Origin: Fibrobacter sp. UWR2
GTDB lineage: Bacteria; Fibrobacterota; Fibrobacteria; Fibrobacterales; Fibrobacteraceae
Direction of reading: 5' to 3'
Assembly: GCF_002210285.1 (NCBI RefSeq)
Contig: NZ_MWQE01000003.1
Span: forward strand, 186,001-250,000
DNA length: 64,000 nucleotides
The notes under the pieces are model-generated. The model was not told where the DNA came from. It searched no databases and saw only the letters and a list, made by a program, of their open reading frames with translations. Positions 1 through 7,897 of this stretch are shown in pieces (within the stretch, counting starts at the first letter, position 1; each line of letters starts with the position of its first letter). The position numbers and the translations under genes are program-made.

Positions 1-730
1 GCTTCACGATGATGGCGAGCGTCGGGGTCTGCACGCGGCCGCACGGCGTAATCTGGAACCCGCCCATGCTGCTGTTGTACGCGGTGAGGCCGCGGCTGCC
101 GTTCATGCCTACGAGCCAGTCGGCTTCGCTACGGCAGAGGGCCGCATTTTTCAGGTTTTCCATCTCCTCTGCGGTGCGAAGGTGCTCGAAGGCATCCTTG
201 ATGGCGGCAGGCGTCATGCTCTGCATCCACAGGCGCTTGATGGTCTTGCCCGTAAACTTGCCCTTGAGCACGTAGTCGAGAATGTAGAAGAAAATCAGTT
301 CACCTTCGCGGCCCGCATCGCATGCGTTCACGATGGTCGTCACGTCCTTCCTCTTGATGAGCTTGCCTACGATGGAAAGCTGCGACTTGGTGGCGGGCGT
401 GGCGACGAGCGGGAACTTCTCGGGGAGCATCGGGAGCGTCTTCATGTCCCATGCCTTGTAGCGCTCGTCTATATCTTTCGGGTCGGCGATGGTCACCAGG
501 TGGCCGATGGCGTGGCTCACGATGGTCGTGTCGCTTTCGTAAAAACCGTTGTTCTTCTTGAACGACTTTGCACCGAGGACTTTCACGAGGTCGGCGGCGA
601 CGCTCGGCTTTTCGGCGATGATGAGGGTGATTCCCTCGCCGGTAGCCTTGGCTGCCTTCTTCGTTGTAGTCTTGGTCGCGGTCTTTGCCGCAGTTTTTGC
701 ACTTTCAGTCGTTTTCTTAGTCGTTGCCAT
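1..730 (-). CDS. topB: DNA topoisomerase III (type IA), 5' part only
   Basis: Reading the minus strand from an ATG at 730-728 gives an open frame that leaves the window at position 1, so only about 243 N-terminal residues are visible. After a Lys/Thr/Ala-rich extension of about 33 residues comes a TOPRIM start (LIIAEKPSVA), then the acidic CDAGREGELIF motif, and later RSEADWLVGMN and GRVQTPTL, which are typical of type IA topoisomerases of the TopB branch. The active-site tyrosine lies beyond the visible part. Such enzymes pass single strands to decatenate DNA. The start is 3 nt after the stop of the upstream glycosyltransferase, so the two are probably cotranscribed. The basic N-terminal tail is unusual and may be a DNA-binding extension. 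Confidence 0.9.
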   Translation of the reverse strand, partial: MATTKKTTESAKTAAKTATKTTTKKAAKATGEGITLIIAEKPSVAADLVKVLGAKSFKKNNGFYESDTTIVSHAIGHLVTIADPKDIDERYKAWDMKTLPMLPEKFPLVATPATKSQLSIVGKLIKRKDVTTIVNACDAGREGELIFFYILDYVLKGKFTGKTIKRLWMQSMTPAAIKDAFEHLRTAEEMENLKNAALCRSEADWLVGMNGSRGLTAYNSSMGGFQITPCGRVQTPTLAIIVK

Positions 731-733
731 TGC

Positions 734-1879
734 TTATTTCCATTTGAAGCGCCCGAACAGGCCGAAGAGTACGGCCAGCACGGTAAAGGGGGCGTGGATG
801 ATTTCGACCGGGATGCACCACTTGAGCAGGTGCTCCTGCCGGAAAATCCTGAGCCCGCGTAATATTAGGACAAGGTCGCCGACGCACTTGGCCACGAAGG
901 TGGCCGCGAAGGCTATGAGAATTTCGAGGCTGAACGGCGCGAGAATCGCCGCGACACACTGCATGGTGAGGAACAGGAACACCATGCTGAGCACGAACAC
1001 GATTTTCGGCGTGTAGTAGATGGTTTTCGAGGCCCAGCGCTTGCGCTGTTCCCAGAGTTCGTGGAGTGTCTCCTTGCCGCTTGTGGTCACGAAGGTAGAT
1101 TCGGCGATGCAGTAGCGCATGGCCCAGGGGCGGTCTGCGGCGAGTTTCTGCATCAGGAGGTCGTCGTCGCCGCTCTGGATCTTGATGACGTTGTCGAACC
1201 CGTGGACGCTCTTGAAGAAACTCTTGCGGTAGGCGAGGTTGTTGCCGGTACTCGTGAGGGGCAGGTGCATCGCGAGGCCCGCGGTGCCTGCCACGCGGTA
1301 AATAAGCGTCTCGACAGCCTGCATGCACACGATGACTTTCGACTTGCCGGGTTCGGTCGGGATGTAGGAGTGCCCGGCCACGAGTTCGATACCCGGTTCG
1401 AATTCCCGGACGATTCCGGCGACCCAGGTGGGCTTCACGATGCAGTCGGCGTCGGTGAGGCAGAGGATTTCGCCATCGCAGGCTTCGATGAGCTGGCTGA
1501 GAGCGTGCTTCTTGGGGCTAACTCCCTCGGGAATCTCCCTGATGGTGAGCACGTGCAGCCGCGGGTCGCGCGCTGCATACTCCGCGAGGATTTTCGGGGT
1601 GTCGTCGTCGCTGCGGTCGTCGGCGACCCAGACTTCCCATTTGCCGGCGTAGTCCTGGGCGAGTACCGAATCGAGGGTAGCGCGGATGCCCGCCGCCTCG
1701 TTGCGGGCAGAAATCAGTATGCTCACGTCCGGCTTGGGCTCCACGTCGGATTCCCCTTCGCGCACGCCTCCCAGGGCACGGAAGAACCGCACCTCGAGGG
1801 CCAGGTAGAACAGCCCGAAGGTGACCAGCAGGCCGATGACCGCGTATGTGAGTACTGTCCAGAGCATTTTTTCGGGCAA
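734..1879 (-). CDS. membrane glycosyltransferase, family 2
   Basis: 381 residues. A hydrophobic N-terminal segment (about residues 8-30) precedes a GT-A catalytic domain: VSILISARNEA opening, VADDRSDDD nucleotide-sugar site, TDAD metal site near residue 140 and an EQRKRW motif near residue 275, all hallmarks of processive-type GT2 enzymes. At least two further membrane segments fill the C-terminus (about 290-375). It should transfer sugar from a nucleotide-sugar donor at the cytoplasmic membrane; the acceptor cannot be read from sequence. It sits directly upstream of topB with a 3-nt gap. Plain ATG start at 1879 with no competing strong ribosome-binding site. Confidence 0.85.
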   Translation of the reverse strand: MPEKMLWTVLTYAVIGLLVTFGLFYLALEVRFFRALGGVREGESDVEPKPDVSILISARNEAAGIRATLDSVLAQDYAGKWEVWVADDRSDDDTPKILAEYAARDPRLHVLTIREIPEGVSPKKHALSQLIEACDGEILCLTDADCIVKPTWVAGIVREFEPGIELVAGHSYIPTEPGKSKVIVCMQAVETLIYRVAGTAGLAMHLPLTSTGNNLAYRKSFFKSVHGFDNVIKIQSGDDDLLMQKLAADRPWAMRYCIAESTFVTTSGKETLHELWEQRKRWASKTIYYTPKIVFVLSMVFLFLTMQCVAAILAPFSLEILIAFAATFVAKCVGDLVLILRGLRIFRQEHLLKWCIPVEIIHAPFTVLAVLFGLFGRFKWK

Positions 1880-2065
1880 AATTTAGTTCATCGAATCGGA
1901 ATTTTGGACTGCGGGTGCCGGAACGGGACGAAAATTCTTGATACATATATATATGTTAATGTATCGGCGGGTGGCAGACGTGAAAAACGCGGCCCGAAGG
2001 CGGCTGATGTCTACCGAAGGCGGTTGAAGGCGGTTTGAAGGCTGAAAAAGTGCCGGCGCCGCGCC

Positions 2066-2392
2066 TTTTACGGACTGACGACGGGTTGACGGTGTAAAAT
2101 GTGCGCCTTTTACGGACTAACGGCAGGGGGTAGGGTGTTTAGTCTGTAAAATATCGCGAAAAGTGACGAGTTTTTAGTGCTCCTTACGGACTAAAGACCG
2201 AGGGGTGGCCGTTTAGTCCGTAAAAAAGTCGCGCTTTGGCACCAAAATGCACCGATTTCGGGCATAACTCCTGCAAAATTACGGACTAAAGGCAGGGGGG
2301 TGGGCATTTAGTCCGTAAATCGCTGCGAAAAGTGACGAGTTTTTAGCGCTCTTTACGGACTAAAACCCGAGGGAGGCACGTTTAGTCCGTAA
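2066..2392. repeat. array of 40-bp hairpin units (TTACGGACTAAA...TTTAGTCCGTAA)
   Basis: The gene-free stretch 1880-2490 holds four good 40-bp units at 2110-2149, 2184-2223, 2279-2318 and 2353-2392, plus a decayed one at 2066-2099. Each has a 12-bp arm TTACGGACTAAA, a 16-nt loop with a run of G, and the complementary arm TTTAGTCCGTAA. The G-run is always on the plus strand. Two spacers share the words CGAAAAGTGACGAGTTTTTAG, so larger two-hairpin units may have duplicated. The same family recurs at 28450-28710. I see no open reading frame here. Confidence 0.8.
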
Positions 2393-2420
2393 AAGCCGCT
2401 TCTTGCTCGCAAAAAAAAGA

Positions 2421-2448
2421 ATTCCGGGCTTTTTTCAAAGCCCGGAAT
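2421..2448 (-). terminator. rho-independent terminator after the GH26 gene
   Basis: A perfect 12-bp stem, ATTCCGGGCTTT paired with AAAGCCCGGAAT, has a 4-nt loop. On the minus strand it is followed by a run of T, 43 nt beyond the GH26 stop codon. Confidence 0.8.
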
Positions 2449-2490
2449 AGGGTTTTTTAAGGAGAGAACGTGTCGTTTAAGGAGAAACTT

Positions 2491-3357
2491 TTACCCTGCG
2501 AGTGCGTTGACGCCCGCCTTCCAGGCGTCCACGGCGGCCTTCGACGTATCGAGCGCCCAGTCCGCCTCAAAACTCTTGCTCTGGCTGAACCACATGATGG
2601 CGAAAATCTTCGGGAATTCCGCGGGCAGCACCTTGAACATGTCGGCAATCCACTCGGCCTTGCTGCCGCCCGATTCGGTGCACGAGGTTTCCGCGATGAA
2701 CACCGGCTTGTCGATGTTCGAGAGCGCAGTGTACGACTTCTTGAATACCTGCGAGAAGCTCTTCCACCGGGACCAGCACTTTTTATTGCCCCAGTTATAG
2801 CCATCGATGGATATGTAATCCACGTATTCGTCGCCAGGGTAGGTACCCGTGAACGTCGTGTTTTCGCCCACGTTCGAGGAGTTGGTCGTCCAGACCCACT
2901 TTACGTTATCGACGGATTCTTCCCTGAAGATCCGCACGATGTGTCGGAATGCTTCCGCAACGTCCTCGTCCGTGTTGCCTGCGCCGAGCTTGCCTACGCC
3001 CCAGTCGTACCAGTCGCCGTTTGCTTCGTGCAGCGGCCGGAGCCAGATTTCCTTGCCGTAGCTCTTGACGCCCTTGGCAAAGTGCTGGATATAGGGGTCG
3101 GCTTCGCCCTCGATGATCTTGTGTGCGCTGTAGCCAGTCGGCATCCACGTGACAACGAGCGTGGAGCCGTTTTTACGGGCTGTTTCCGCGAACTGCTCGA
3201 CCCAATCCCAGCAGTTGACGTCGAATTGCGCAAAAAGGCTCACCAGGTCGATATGACCGCCTTGCAGCGCCTGGAAGGATTGGATGTTGTCTTCCGTGGG
3301 TTGCGGATAGAGACCTGTACCGCCGACCCACGCCCCGAGCAATAATTCTTTTTTCAT
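2491..3357 (-). CDS. glycoside hydrolase family 26 (mannanase type), apparently cytoplasmic
   Basis: 288 residues from the ATG at 3357-3355, chosen because AAGGAGG lies 6 nt upstream; a longer frame to 3432 lacks such a site. The catalytic domain begins almost at once (LLLGAWVGG) and includes RPLHEANGDWYDWG, where the Glu matches the GH26 acid/base, and FIAETSC near residue 220, where the Glu fits the nucleophile. GH26 enzymes mostly cleave beta-mannan or mixed-linkage glucans. No signal peptide is visible, so unlike typical secreted mannanases it would act on imported oligosaccharides. It is divergent from a GntR-type regulator with an inverted repeat between them, suggesting substrate-responsive control. 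Confidence 0.82.
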   Translation of the reverse strand: MKKELLLGAWVGGTGLYPQPTEDNIQSFQALQGGHIDLVSLFAQFDVNCWDWVEQFAETARKNGSTLVVTWMPTGYSAHKIIEGEADPYIQHFAKGVKSYGKEIWLRPLHEANGDWYDWGVGKLGAGNTDEDVAEAFRHIVRIFREESVDNVKWVWTTNSSNVGENTTFTGTYPGDEYVDYISIDGYNWGNKKCWSRWKSFSQVFKKSYTALSNIDKPVFIAETSCTESGGSKAEWIADMFKVLPAEFPKIFAIMWFSQSKSFEADWALDTSKAAVDAWKAGVNALAG

Positions 3358-3443
3358 ATAACCTCCTTGCATTGTAAAAGATATTTTATCTCGGACGGTG
3401 GCCGCACTTTCGTTTTTTTTATTATTTTCCAAAGTGTATCTAG

Positions 3444-3470
3444 TGTTTCAGGTGATTGTGATTTGAAACA
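3444..3470. promoter_or_regulatory. candidate operator between GH26 gene and regulator
   Basis: Inverted repeat TGTTTCA, 13-nt spacer, TGAAACA in the divergent intergenic region between the GH26 gene and the GntR-type regulator. It is the obvious symmetric site for a dimeric winged-helix regulator. Binding is inferred. Confidence 0.45.
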
Positions 3471-3572
3471 CGGTATAGACAAATTATTTTGTGATGTGCG
3501 TCATACGAAATTTAGTACGTACAAGTGAACAATGTTGTCTGCAATACTCGAGACCGAAAAAAGGAGGCTCAA

Positions 3573-4889
3573 ATGACGGTGGAAGAAATCTGTAAGTGGC
3601 TAGAAGCCTCTAAATTCAAGGATGGCGCCAGGCTTCCGTCTGTCAGGACAGTGGCTGAACGGTTTTCGACGTCGACCTGTACGGTGTTCCGCGCCTACCG
3701 CAAGTTGATAGAGGCCAAGAAGGCTTACGGTGAACACGGCAATGGTTATTTCTGGGGCGCGGCGAAGGTTGCCGTGCCGGAACCTCTCGTGCACGAGCAG
3801 GTCGTGGAACGCCTGGAACGCTTGCTTCAAGAAGACTGGAAGTCCGGACGTTTTTCTACGGATGCACCGCTACCGACAATCAAGGAACTTTGTATGCAAT
3901 ACGAAACGTCGGTTGGCTCCATGAGGCGCACGCTCGAAAAGTTGCGGGCAGAAGGGATTCTCGCGCGCCGTGGCCGCGGTCGATTCTACTTCCGCACGGT
4001 GCAGGCGCAGAAGGCAAAGGAAATCCTTTTGGTAATGCGCTCAAACCCGACGGGGGATTTTTATTGCCTGGGAGATCGCGAACTCGAATTCATGCAGAAA
4101 GTTTATGCTGAGGCCGAAAAACGCGAGTTGCGTGTGCATGTACTCGGTTACCACGAGGATTCAGGCAAGTTCTTGGATTCGGCGGGCAAAGCCGTGTTGC
4201 CCGAGACATTTCGCGATGCCTTCGGGGCGATACTCTCCACGATGCTCGTCTTTAAACCGAACCGCCTCTTTATGCTTTTTGCAAGGACGCGCTTCCCGAT
4301 ATCGGTGTGGTGGGAACACCCGCTTTCCGAAATTCCGCGTGCCCTGAAGAAGGAACCGCGGTATGCCTTCTTTAACCTCGCCTTCGGCGAGTTTCCGGGC
4401 CGCTCCGTAGGGCGTTTTTTGCGTGAACGCGGCTGCATGAATGTCGCCTACATTTCGCCGTATCATTTGAGTTCCTGGTCAGTCGACCGCCTGAATGGTC
4501 TCAAAAAGTCGGGCCTGCATGTTTTCGAGGCGGTGGATGCCGAACGCGCAAGTCCGTTCGAATTCAGCAAGGAACCTCCGGCATTTTTTGAAGAAGTTGT
4601 CGCGCGCCTTGCGGCGAGTGCCCCCCAAGATGTAGATGCCTGGGTCGTGGTGAACGACGAGGTCGGCTGCGCGCTCCACCGCATGTTCCTGCGCGGCGAA
4701 CTTGCGCGCCCGCCCTATGTAGTTTCGTTCGACAATACGGTGGACAGTTACCGCATCCGTCTGGATTCCTTCAAGTTCAATCTCGATACGCTTGCCGAAC
4801 AGTCGGTGTTCCATATCGTTTCGCCGGGAGTCACGCTGTACGCCCGCGACGATTTCCGCGAACTCTCTGGCCGTGTGGTGGAGAAGTAG
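3573..4889 (+). CDS. GntR-family regulator with two winged-helix domains and a LacI-like sensor
   Basis: 438 residues from the ATG at 3573, which follows AAGGAGG by 5 nt; the frame stays open upstream to 3525. Residues about 3-65 form a GntR winged helix (LPSVRTVAERFSTSTCTVFRAYRKL). A second, similar domain follows at about 75-145 (LPTIKELCMQYETSVGSMRRTLEKL...RRGRGRFY). The remaining about 290 residues resemble the periplasmic-binding-protein-like sensor of LacI/AraR regulators. Two tandem DNA-binding domains in one chain are unusual. It is divergent from the GH26 gene and probably controls it in response to a sugar. Ligand unknown. Confidence 0.75.
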   Translation: MTVEEICKWLEASKFKDGARLPSVRTVAERFSTSTCTVFRAYRKLIEAKKAYGEHGNGYFWGAAKVAVPEPLVHEQVVERLERLLQEDWKSGRFSTDAPLPTIKELCMQYETSVGSMRRTLEKLRAEGILARRGRGRFYFRTVQAQKAKEILLVMRSNPTGDFYCLGDRELEFMQKVYAEAEKRELRVHVLGYHEDSGKFLDSAGKAVLPETFRDAFGAILSTMLVFKPNRLFMLFARTRFPISVWWEHPLSEIPRALKKEPRYAFFNLAFGEFPGRSVGRFLRERGCMNVAYISPYHLSSWSVDRLNGLKKSGLHVFEAVDAERASPFEFSKEPPAFFEEVVARLAASAPQDVDAWVVVNDEVGCALHRMFLRGELARPPYVVSFDNTVDSYRIRLDSFKFNLDTLAEQSVFHIVSPGVTLYARDDFRELSGRVVEK

Positions 4890-4899
4890 GCCCAAATCC

Positions 4900-4928
4900 T
4901 TGACTTTGCCCCCCGATTTTATTAAATT
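4900..4928 (+). promoter_or_regulatory. promoter TTGACT-17-TAAATT for yceD-rpmF-plsX
   Basis: TTGACT at 4900-4905, a 17-nt spacer and TAAATT at 4923-4928. The TTG start codon of yceD is only 9 nt beyond the -10 box, so the message would be nearly leaderless. Confidence 0.6.
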
Positions 4929-4937
4929 TGGGCCACT

Positions 4938-5468
4938 TTGAGAATCGATATCGCACAGAAACTTACTGAACCCGAAGACCGCCGAGTGGTCTGGTCCCAT
5001 GCCGACGCTCCCGAAATCTTCGACGAACTGCACCTCAAGGGCGATCTGGTAGCCGAGGTGCTGGTGAGCCCCGAAGGCCCCGGTAAGTGTCTCGTGACCG
5101 GTACGCTCTCCGGAGTGCAAACTCTGACCTGTTCCAGGACGCTGGATTTGTTCGACCGCCCGTTCACGACCGAAGTCGTGGCGGAAGTCGAGAGGCTCCC
5201 CATCGCAAAGCAGGAGCTGGACGAGGACGATGCAGATGTCTTCGCCTACAAGATCCCCCAGGGGCAGGACTTCGTAGATGTATCCGAGTGCATCCGACAG
5301 CTGGTTCTGCTGCAAGAACCGGTCGCGCCCGTGAAAAATCCTGACGAATATTTTATCTTTGTATCAAACAATCCGCCCGACGACGGTGCCGATGAGGCCG
5401 AAAAGCCCATGGACCCGCGCTGGGAAAAACTCATGGCTCTTAAGAGCAAAATGGAAAATAGGAGTTAA
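4938..5468 (+). CDS. yceD: YceD/DUF177 family protein (large-ribosomal-RNA accumulation)
   Basis: 176 residues from a TTG codon at 4938. The pattern is that of YceD: a beta-rich N-terminal half, a conserved LVTGTLSGVQTLTCSRTLDLF segment with the family Cys, and an acidic second half. In E. coli the gene lies directly before rpmF and affects 23S rRNA level; here too rpmF starts 2 nt after its stop. The start codon is very close to the promoter, which supports a leaderless message. Function beyond the family assignment is not shown by sequence. Confidence 0.82.
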   Translation: MRIDIAQKLTEPEDRRVVWSHADAPEIFDELHLKGDLVAEVLVSPEGPGKCLVTGTLSGVQTLTCSRTLDLFDRPFTTEVVAEVERLPIAKQELDEDDADVFAYKIPQGQDFVDVSECIRQLVLLQEPVAPVKNPDEYFIFVSNNPPDDGADEAEKPMDPRWEKLMALKSKMENRS

Positions 5469-5470
5469 AA

Positions 5471-5659
5471 ATGGCAGTACCTAAAAGAAAAACCTCGACC
5501 GCCCGTCGTGACAAGCGCCGTACCCACTGGAAGATGGAAGCTCCCGCTATGGCTACCTGCGACCACTGCGGTTCTGCAAAGCGTCCGCACCGCGTGTGCC
5601 CGGTTTGCGGCTTCTACAATGGTGTCGAAGTTGTCAACATGAAGGACGCCGAAGCCTAA
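5471..5659 (+). CDS. rpmF: 50S ribosomal protein bL32
   Basis: 62 residues, typical length. The start MAVPKRKTS and a four-cysteine zinc ribbon (CDHCGS...CPVCGFY) identify bL32 of the zinc-binding form. AATAGGAG precedes the ATG. It lies in the conserved yceD-rpmF-plsX order that couples ribosome and phospholipid synthesis genes. Confidence 0.97.
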   Translation: MAVPKRKTSTARRDKRRTHWKMEAPAMATCDHCGSAKRPHRVCPVCGFYNGVEVVNMKDAEA

Positions 5660-5694
5660 TTTGCTGAAGCAGCGTTTGTTGCAAGGAGATGTTC

Positions 5695-6678
5695 ATGGTT
5701 AAAGTTGCTCTTGATGCTCTGGGTGGCGATTTTGCCCCCGACGTCGTTGTTGAAGGCGCGGTAAACGCCGTCAATAAGAATGCCAACCTGCACGTGGTCC
5801 TGTGCGGACCGGAGGCCGTGGTCAAGGCTAAACTCGAGTCGCTCGGGTATGCCGGCAACGGTATTTCGGTCGTCGATGCACCGGACCCGGTCGCCATGGA
5901 CGAACATCCCGTGCAGGTTCTCAAGAAGAAGCCCCACTCCGGCCTGGTGACCTGCGTCGCCCTGCAGAAGAAGGGTATGGTCGATGCCTCCGTGAGCGCC
6001 GGCAACTCCGGTGCCATGATGGCTAGCTGCCTCATGCTTCTCGGGAAGTCTAGCGAGAAGTTCAGCCGTCCGCCTATCGGTTGCGTTATCCCGACCGCCG
6101 ACCGCCCGATCATCCTGGTCGATGCCGGCGCGAACGTCGATGAACGTGCCTCCACGCTGGTCGATTTCGCCATCGCGGGTTCCGCCTTCGCCGAGACCTA
6201 CTTCGGTTACGAGAAGCCGAAGGTTGGCCTCCTCAATATGGGCGAAGAAGAACACAAGGGCCCGGCAGTGCTCCAGGAAGCCCACCAGCTCCTGAAGGCC
6301 GCTCCGGTGAACTTCATCGGCAACATCGAAGGCGAGACTCTCATCATGGGTGCCGCTGACGTGGTCGTTACGTCCGGTTTCACGGGCAACGTTGTCTTGA
6401 AGATGCTTGAAGGCTTCTTCGAGATGCACCACAAGATGTTCGGCTCTATCGACACTCCGGCTGGCCGCCGCTTCGACGAGATGTGGGACTACCGCATGAC
6501 CGGTGGCGCCCTGCTCCTCGGCCTCAACGGCACGGGCATCATCGCCCACGGCCGCTCCGACGCCCTCGCTATCGAGAAGGCTGTGGAAGTCGCCGCCAAG
6601 TACGCCGAGAAGGGTGTATTCAAGAACGTCAACGAACGCCTTGCCGCCATCAAGGACGAATCTGCCGAAGCCAAGTAA
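5695..6678 (+). CDS. plsX: phosphate acyltransferase PlsX
   Basis: 327 residues. An ATG at 5689 overlaps the AAGGAG ribosome-binding site, so the ATG at 5695 (6 nt behind it) is preferred. Family signatures are the opening VALDALGGDFAPD, SAGNSGAMMA near residue 100, and GFTGNVVLKMLEG plus GLNGTGIIAHG in the C-terminal half. PlsX converts acyl-ACP and phosphate to acyl-phosphate for glycerophospholipid synthesis at the membrane. It follows rpmF and precedes the fab genes, as in many bacteria. A strong terminator follows the gene, so fabD is likely transcribed separately. Confidence 0.96.
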   Translation: MVKVALDALGGDFAPDVVVEGAVNAVNKNANLHVVLCGPEAVVKAKLESLGYAGNGISVVDAPDPVAMDEHPVQVLKKKPHSGLVTCVALQKKGMVDASVSAGNSGAMMASCLMLLGKSSEKFSRPPIGCVIPTADRPIILVDAGANVDERASTLVDFAIAGSAFAETYFGYEKPKVGLLNMGEEEHKGPAVLQEAHQLLKAAPVNFIGNIEGETLIMGAADVVVTSGFTGNVVLKMLEGFFEMHHKMFGSIDTPAGRRFDEMWDYRMTGGALLLGLNGTGIIAHGRSDALAIEKAVEVAAKYAEKGVFKNVNERLAAIKDESAEAK

Positions 6679-6715
6679 TAGGCTTCTGTTAGTTTGTCTG
6701 TAAAAGGCTTTTGGG

Positions 6716-6747
6716 GACGGAACCGCAAGGTTCCGTCTCTTTTTTTA
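6716..6747 (+). terminator. terminator after plsX
   Basis: Perfect stem GACGGAACC / GGTTCCGTC with a GCAA tetraloop, followed by CTCTTTTTTT. Confidence 0.9.
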
Positions 6748-6770
6748 TTGTCATCCCCGACATCTTCATT

Positions 6771-6818
6771 GTCATCCCCGCCCTCACCTCCGTGAGGGCA
6801 GGCTCCGGCGGGGATCTT
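6771..6818. repeat. dispersed palindromic repeat, GTCATCCCCGC...GCGGGGATCTT type
   Basis: An element beginning GTCATCCCCGCC and ending GGCGGGGATCTT lies in the plsX-fabD gap; a partial GTCATCCCCG copy sits just upstream at 6750. Related copies in this window: 9927-9953, 28317-28343, 28369-28400, 38349-38373, 59329-59355, 59389-59416 and 61899-61924. Confidence 0.75.
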
Positions 6819-6972
6819 CTTGCCAATCCGGCCCTTGCTTACAAAAACATTCTATTTTCCTTTCATACGAGGGTAAAGAGTGCTTTTTGCCCCGCGACCC
6901 TAGAAACGGGACTGTTCTTTTTTAAATTTGGGGGGAACAAAAATGCGGGTCTACCGCAGAGGTATGTATATA

Positions 6973-7893
6973 ATGTCTAAGACGATTCTGCTTTTCCCTG
7001 GCCAGGGTGCCCAGTACGTGGGCATGGGCCAGACCCTCGCCTCCACTTTCGAACCGGCCAAGAAGATTATGCAGCAGGCCGACGAGATTCTCGGCTTCTC
7101 GCTCTCCAAGCTCATGGCCGAAGGCCCCGAAGATGTTTTGAAGAGCACCGACAACACGCAGCCGGCTCTCTTTACCGTGTCTGCGATGGTGATGGAACTC
7201 CTCAAGTCCGAAGGCTTTGCCTTTGACTACGTGGCTGGGCATTCCCTCGGTGAATATTCCGCCATCTACGCTGCTGGCGGTTTTAGCTTTGAAGAGGGCC
7301 TCCGCCTGGTGCGTACCCGCGGCGAACTCATGGCCAGCGCCGGTAGCAAGAACCCGGGTGCGATGGCCGCCATCATGGGCCAGGACGAAGCCAAGATTCT
7401 TGAACTTTGCGAAGCCGTGAAGGACGTGGGCGCCGTGGTGCCCGCCAACATCAACTGCCCGGGCCAGATTGTGGTGTCCGGTGCCGTCGCCGGCGTGAAC
7501 AAACTCGTGGAAAACTGCGGTGCCGCCGGTATCAAGGCCATCCCGCTCGCCGTCTCCGGCGCCTTCCACAGCCCGCTGATGCAGTTCGCACAGGCTGGCC
7601 TCGCCGAAGCCATCGCGAAGACCAAGTTTAACGATGTCGAAAAGCCGGTCATCGCCAACGTGATTGCTGAACCGGTCACGAAGGGCTCCGAAATTGCCGA
7701 CCTGCTGGTGCGCCAGCTGGTGTCTCCGGTCCGCTGGAACGACTGCATGAACAAGGCCATGTCCTTGGGCGTGACGCAGGGTGTCGAAGTGGGCTCCGGC
7801 AAGGTGCTCATGGGCCTGATGCGCAAGATTAGCCGCGACGTGAAGGTCACGCCGGTCGAAACCATCGAAGCCTTCCAGGCTTTAAAGGGGTAA
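6973..7893 (+). CDS. fabD: malonyl-CoA:ACP transacylase
   Basis: 306 residues from the ATG at 6973, where family similarity begins (KTILLFPGQGAQYVGMG). The frame is open back to 6928 but the extra residues look non-family. The nucleophile motif GHSLGEYSA is near residue 90; NCPGQIVVSG and the catalytic His context SGAFHSPLM follow. FabD loads malonyl groups on ACP to start fatty-acid elongation. fabG begins 4 nt after its stop, so the two share a message. Confidence 0.96.
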   Translation: MSKTILLFPGQGAQYVGMGQTLASTFEPAKKIMQQADEILGFSLSKLMAEGPEDVLKSTDNTQPALFTVSAMVMELLKSEGFAFDYVAGHSLGEYSAIYAAGGFSFEEGLRLVRTRGELMASAGSKNPGAMAAIMGQDEAKILELCEAVKDVGAVVPANINCPGQIVVSGAVAGVNKLVENCGAAGIKAIPLAVSGAFHSPLMQFAQAGLAEAIAKTKFNDVEKPVIANVIAEPVTKGSEIADLLVRQLVSPVRWNDCMNKAMSLGVTQGVEVGSGKVLMGLMRKISRDVKVTPVETIEAFQALKG

Positions 7894-7897
7894 TAAA

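Noticed and set aside
182-862. Plus-strand ORFs at the left edge
   Set aside because: They are shadows of the minus-strand topoisomerase III gene, whose motifs are unmistakable.
1390-1415. tRNA-like T-loop GGTTCGAATTCCCGG
   Set aside because: It lies within the glycosyltransferase coding frame and no cloverleaf can be formed around it.
2066-2392. CRISPR array
   Set aside because: Repeats are palindromic units with irregular spacing (34-55 bp gaps), spacers are partly repeated, and no cas genes are present.
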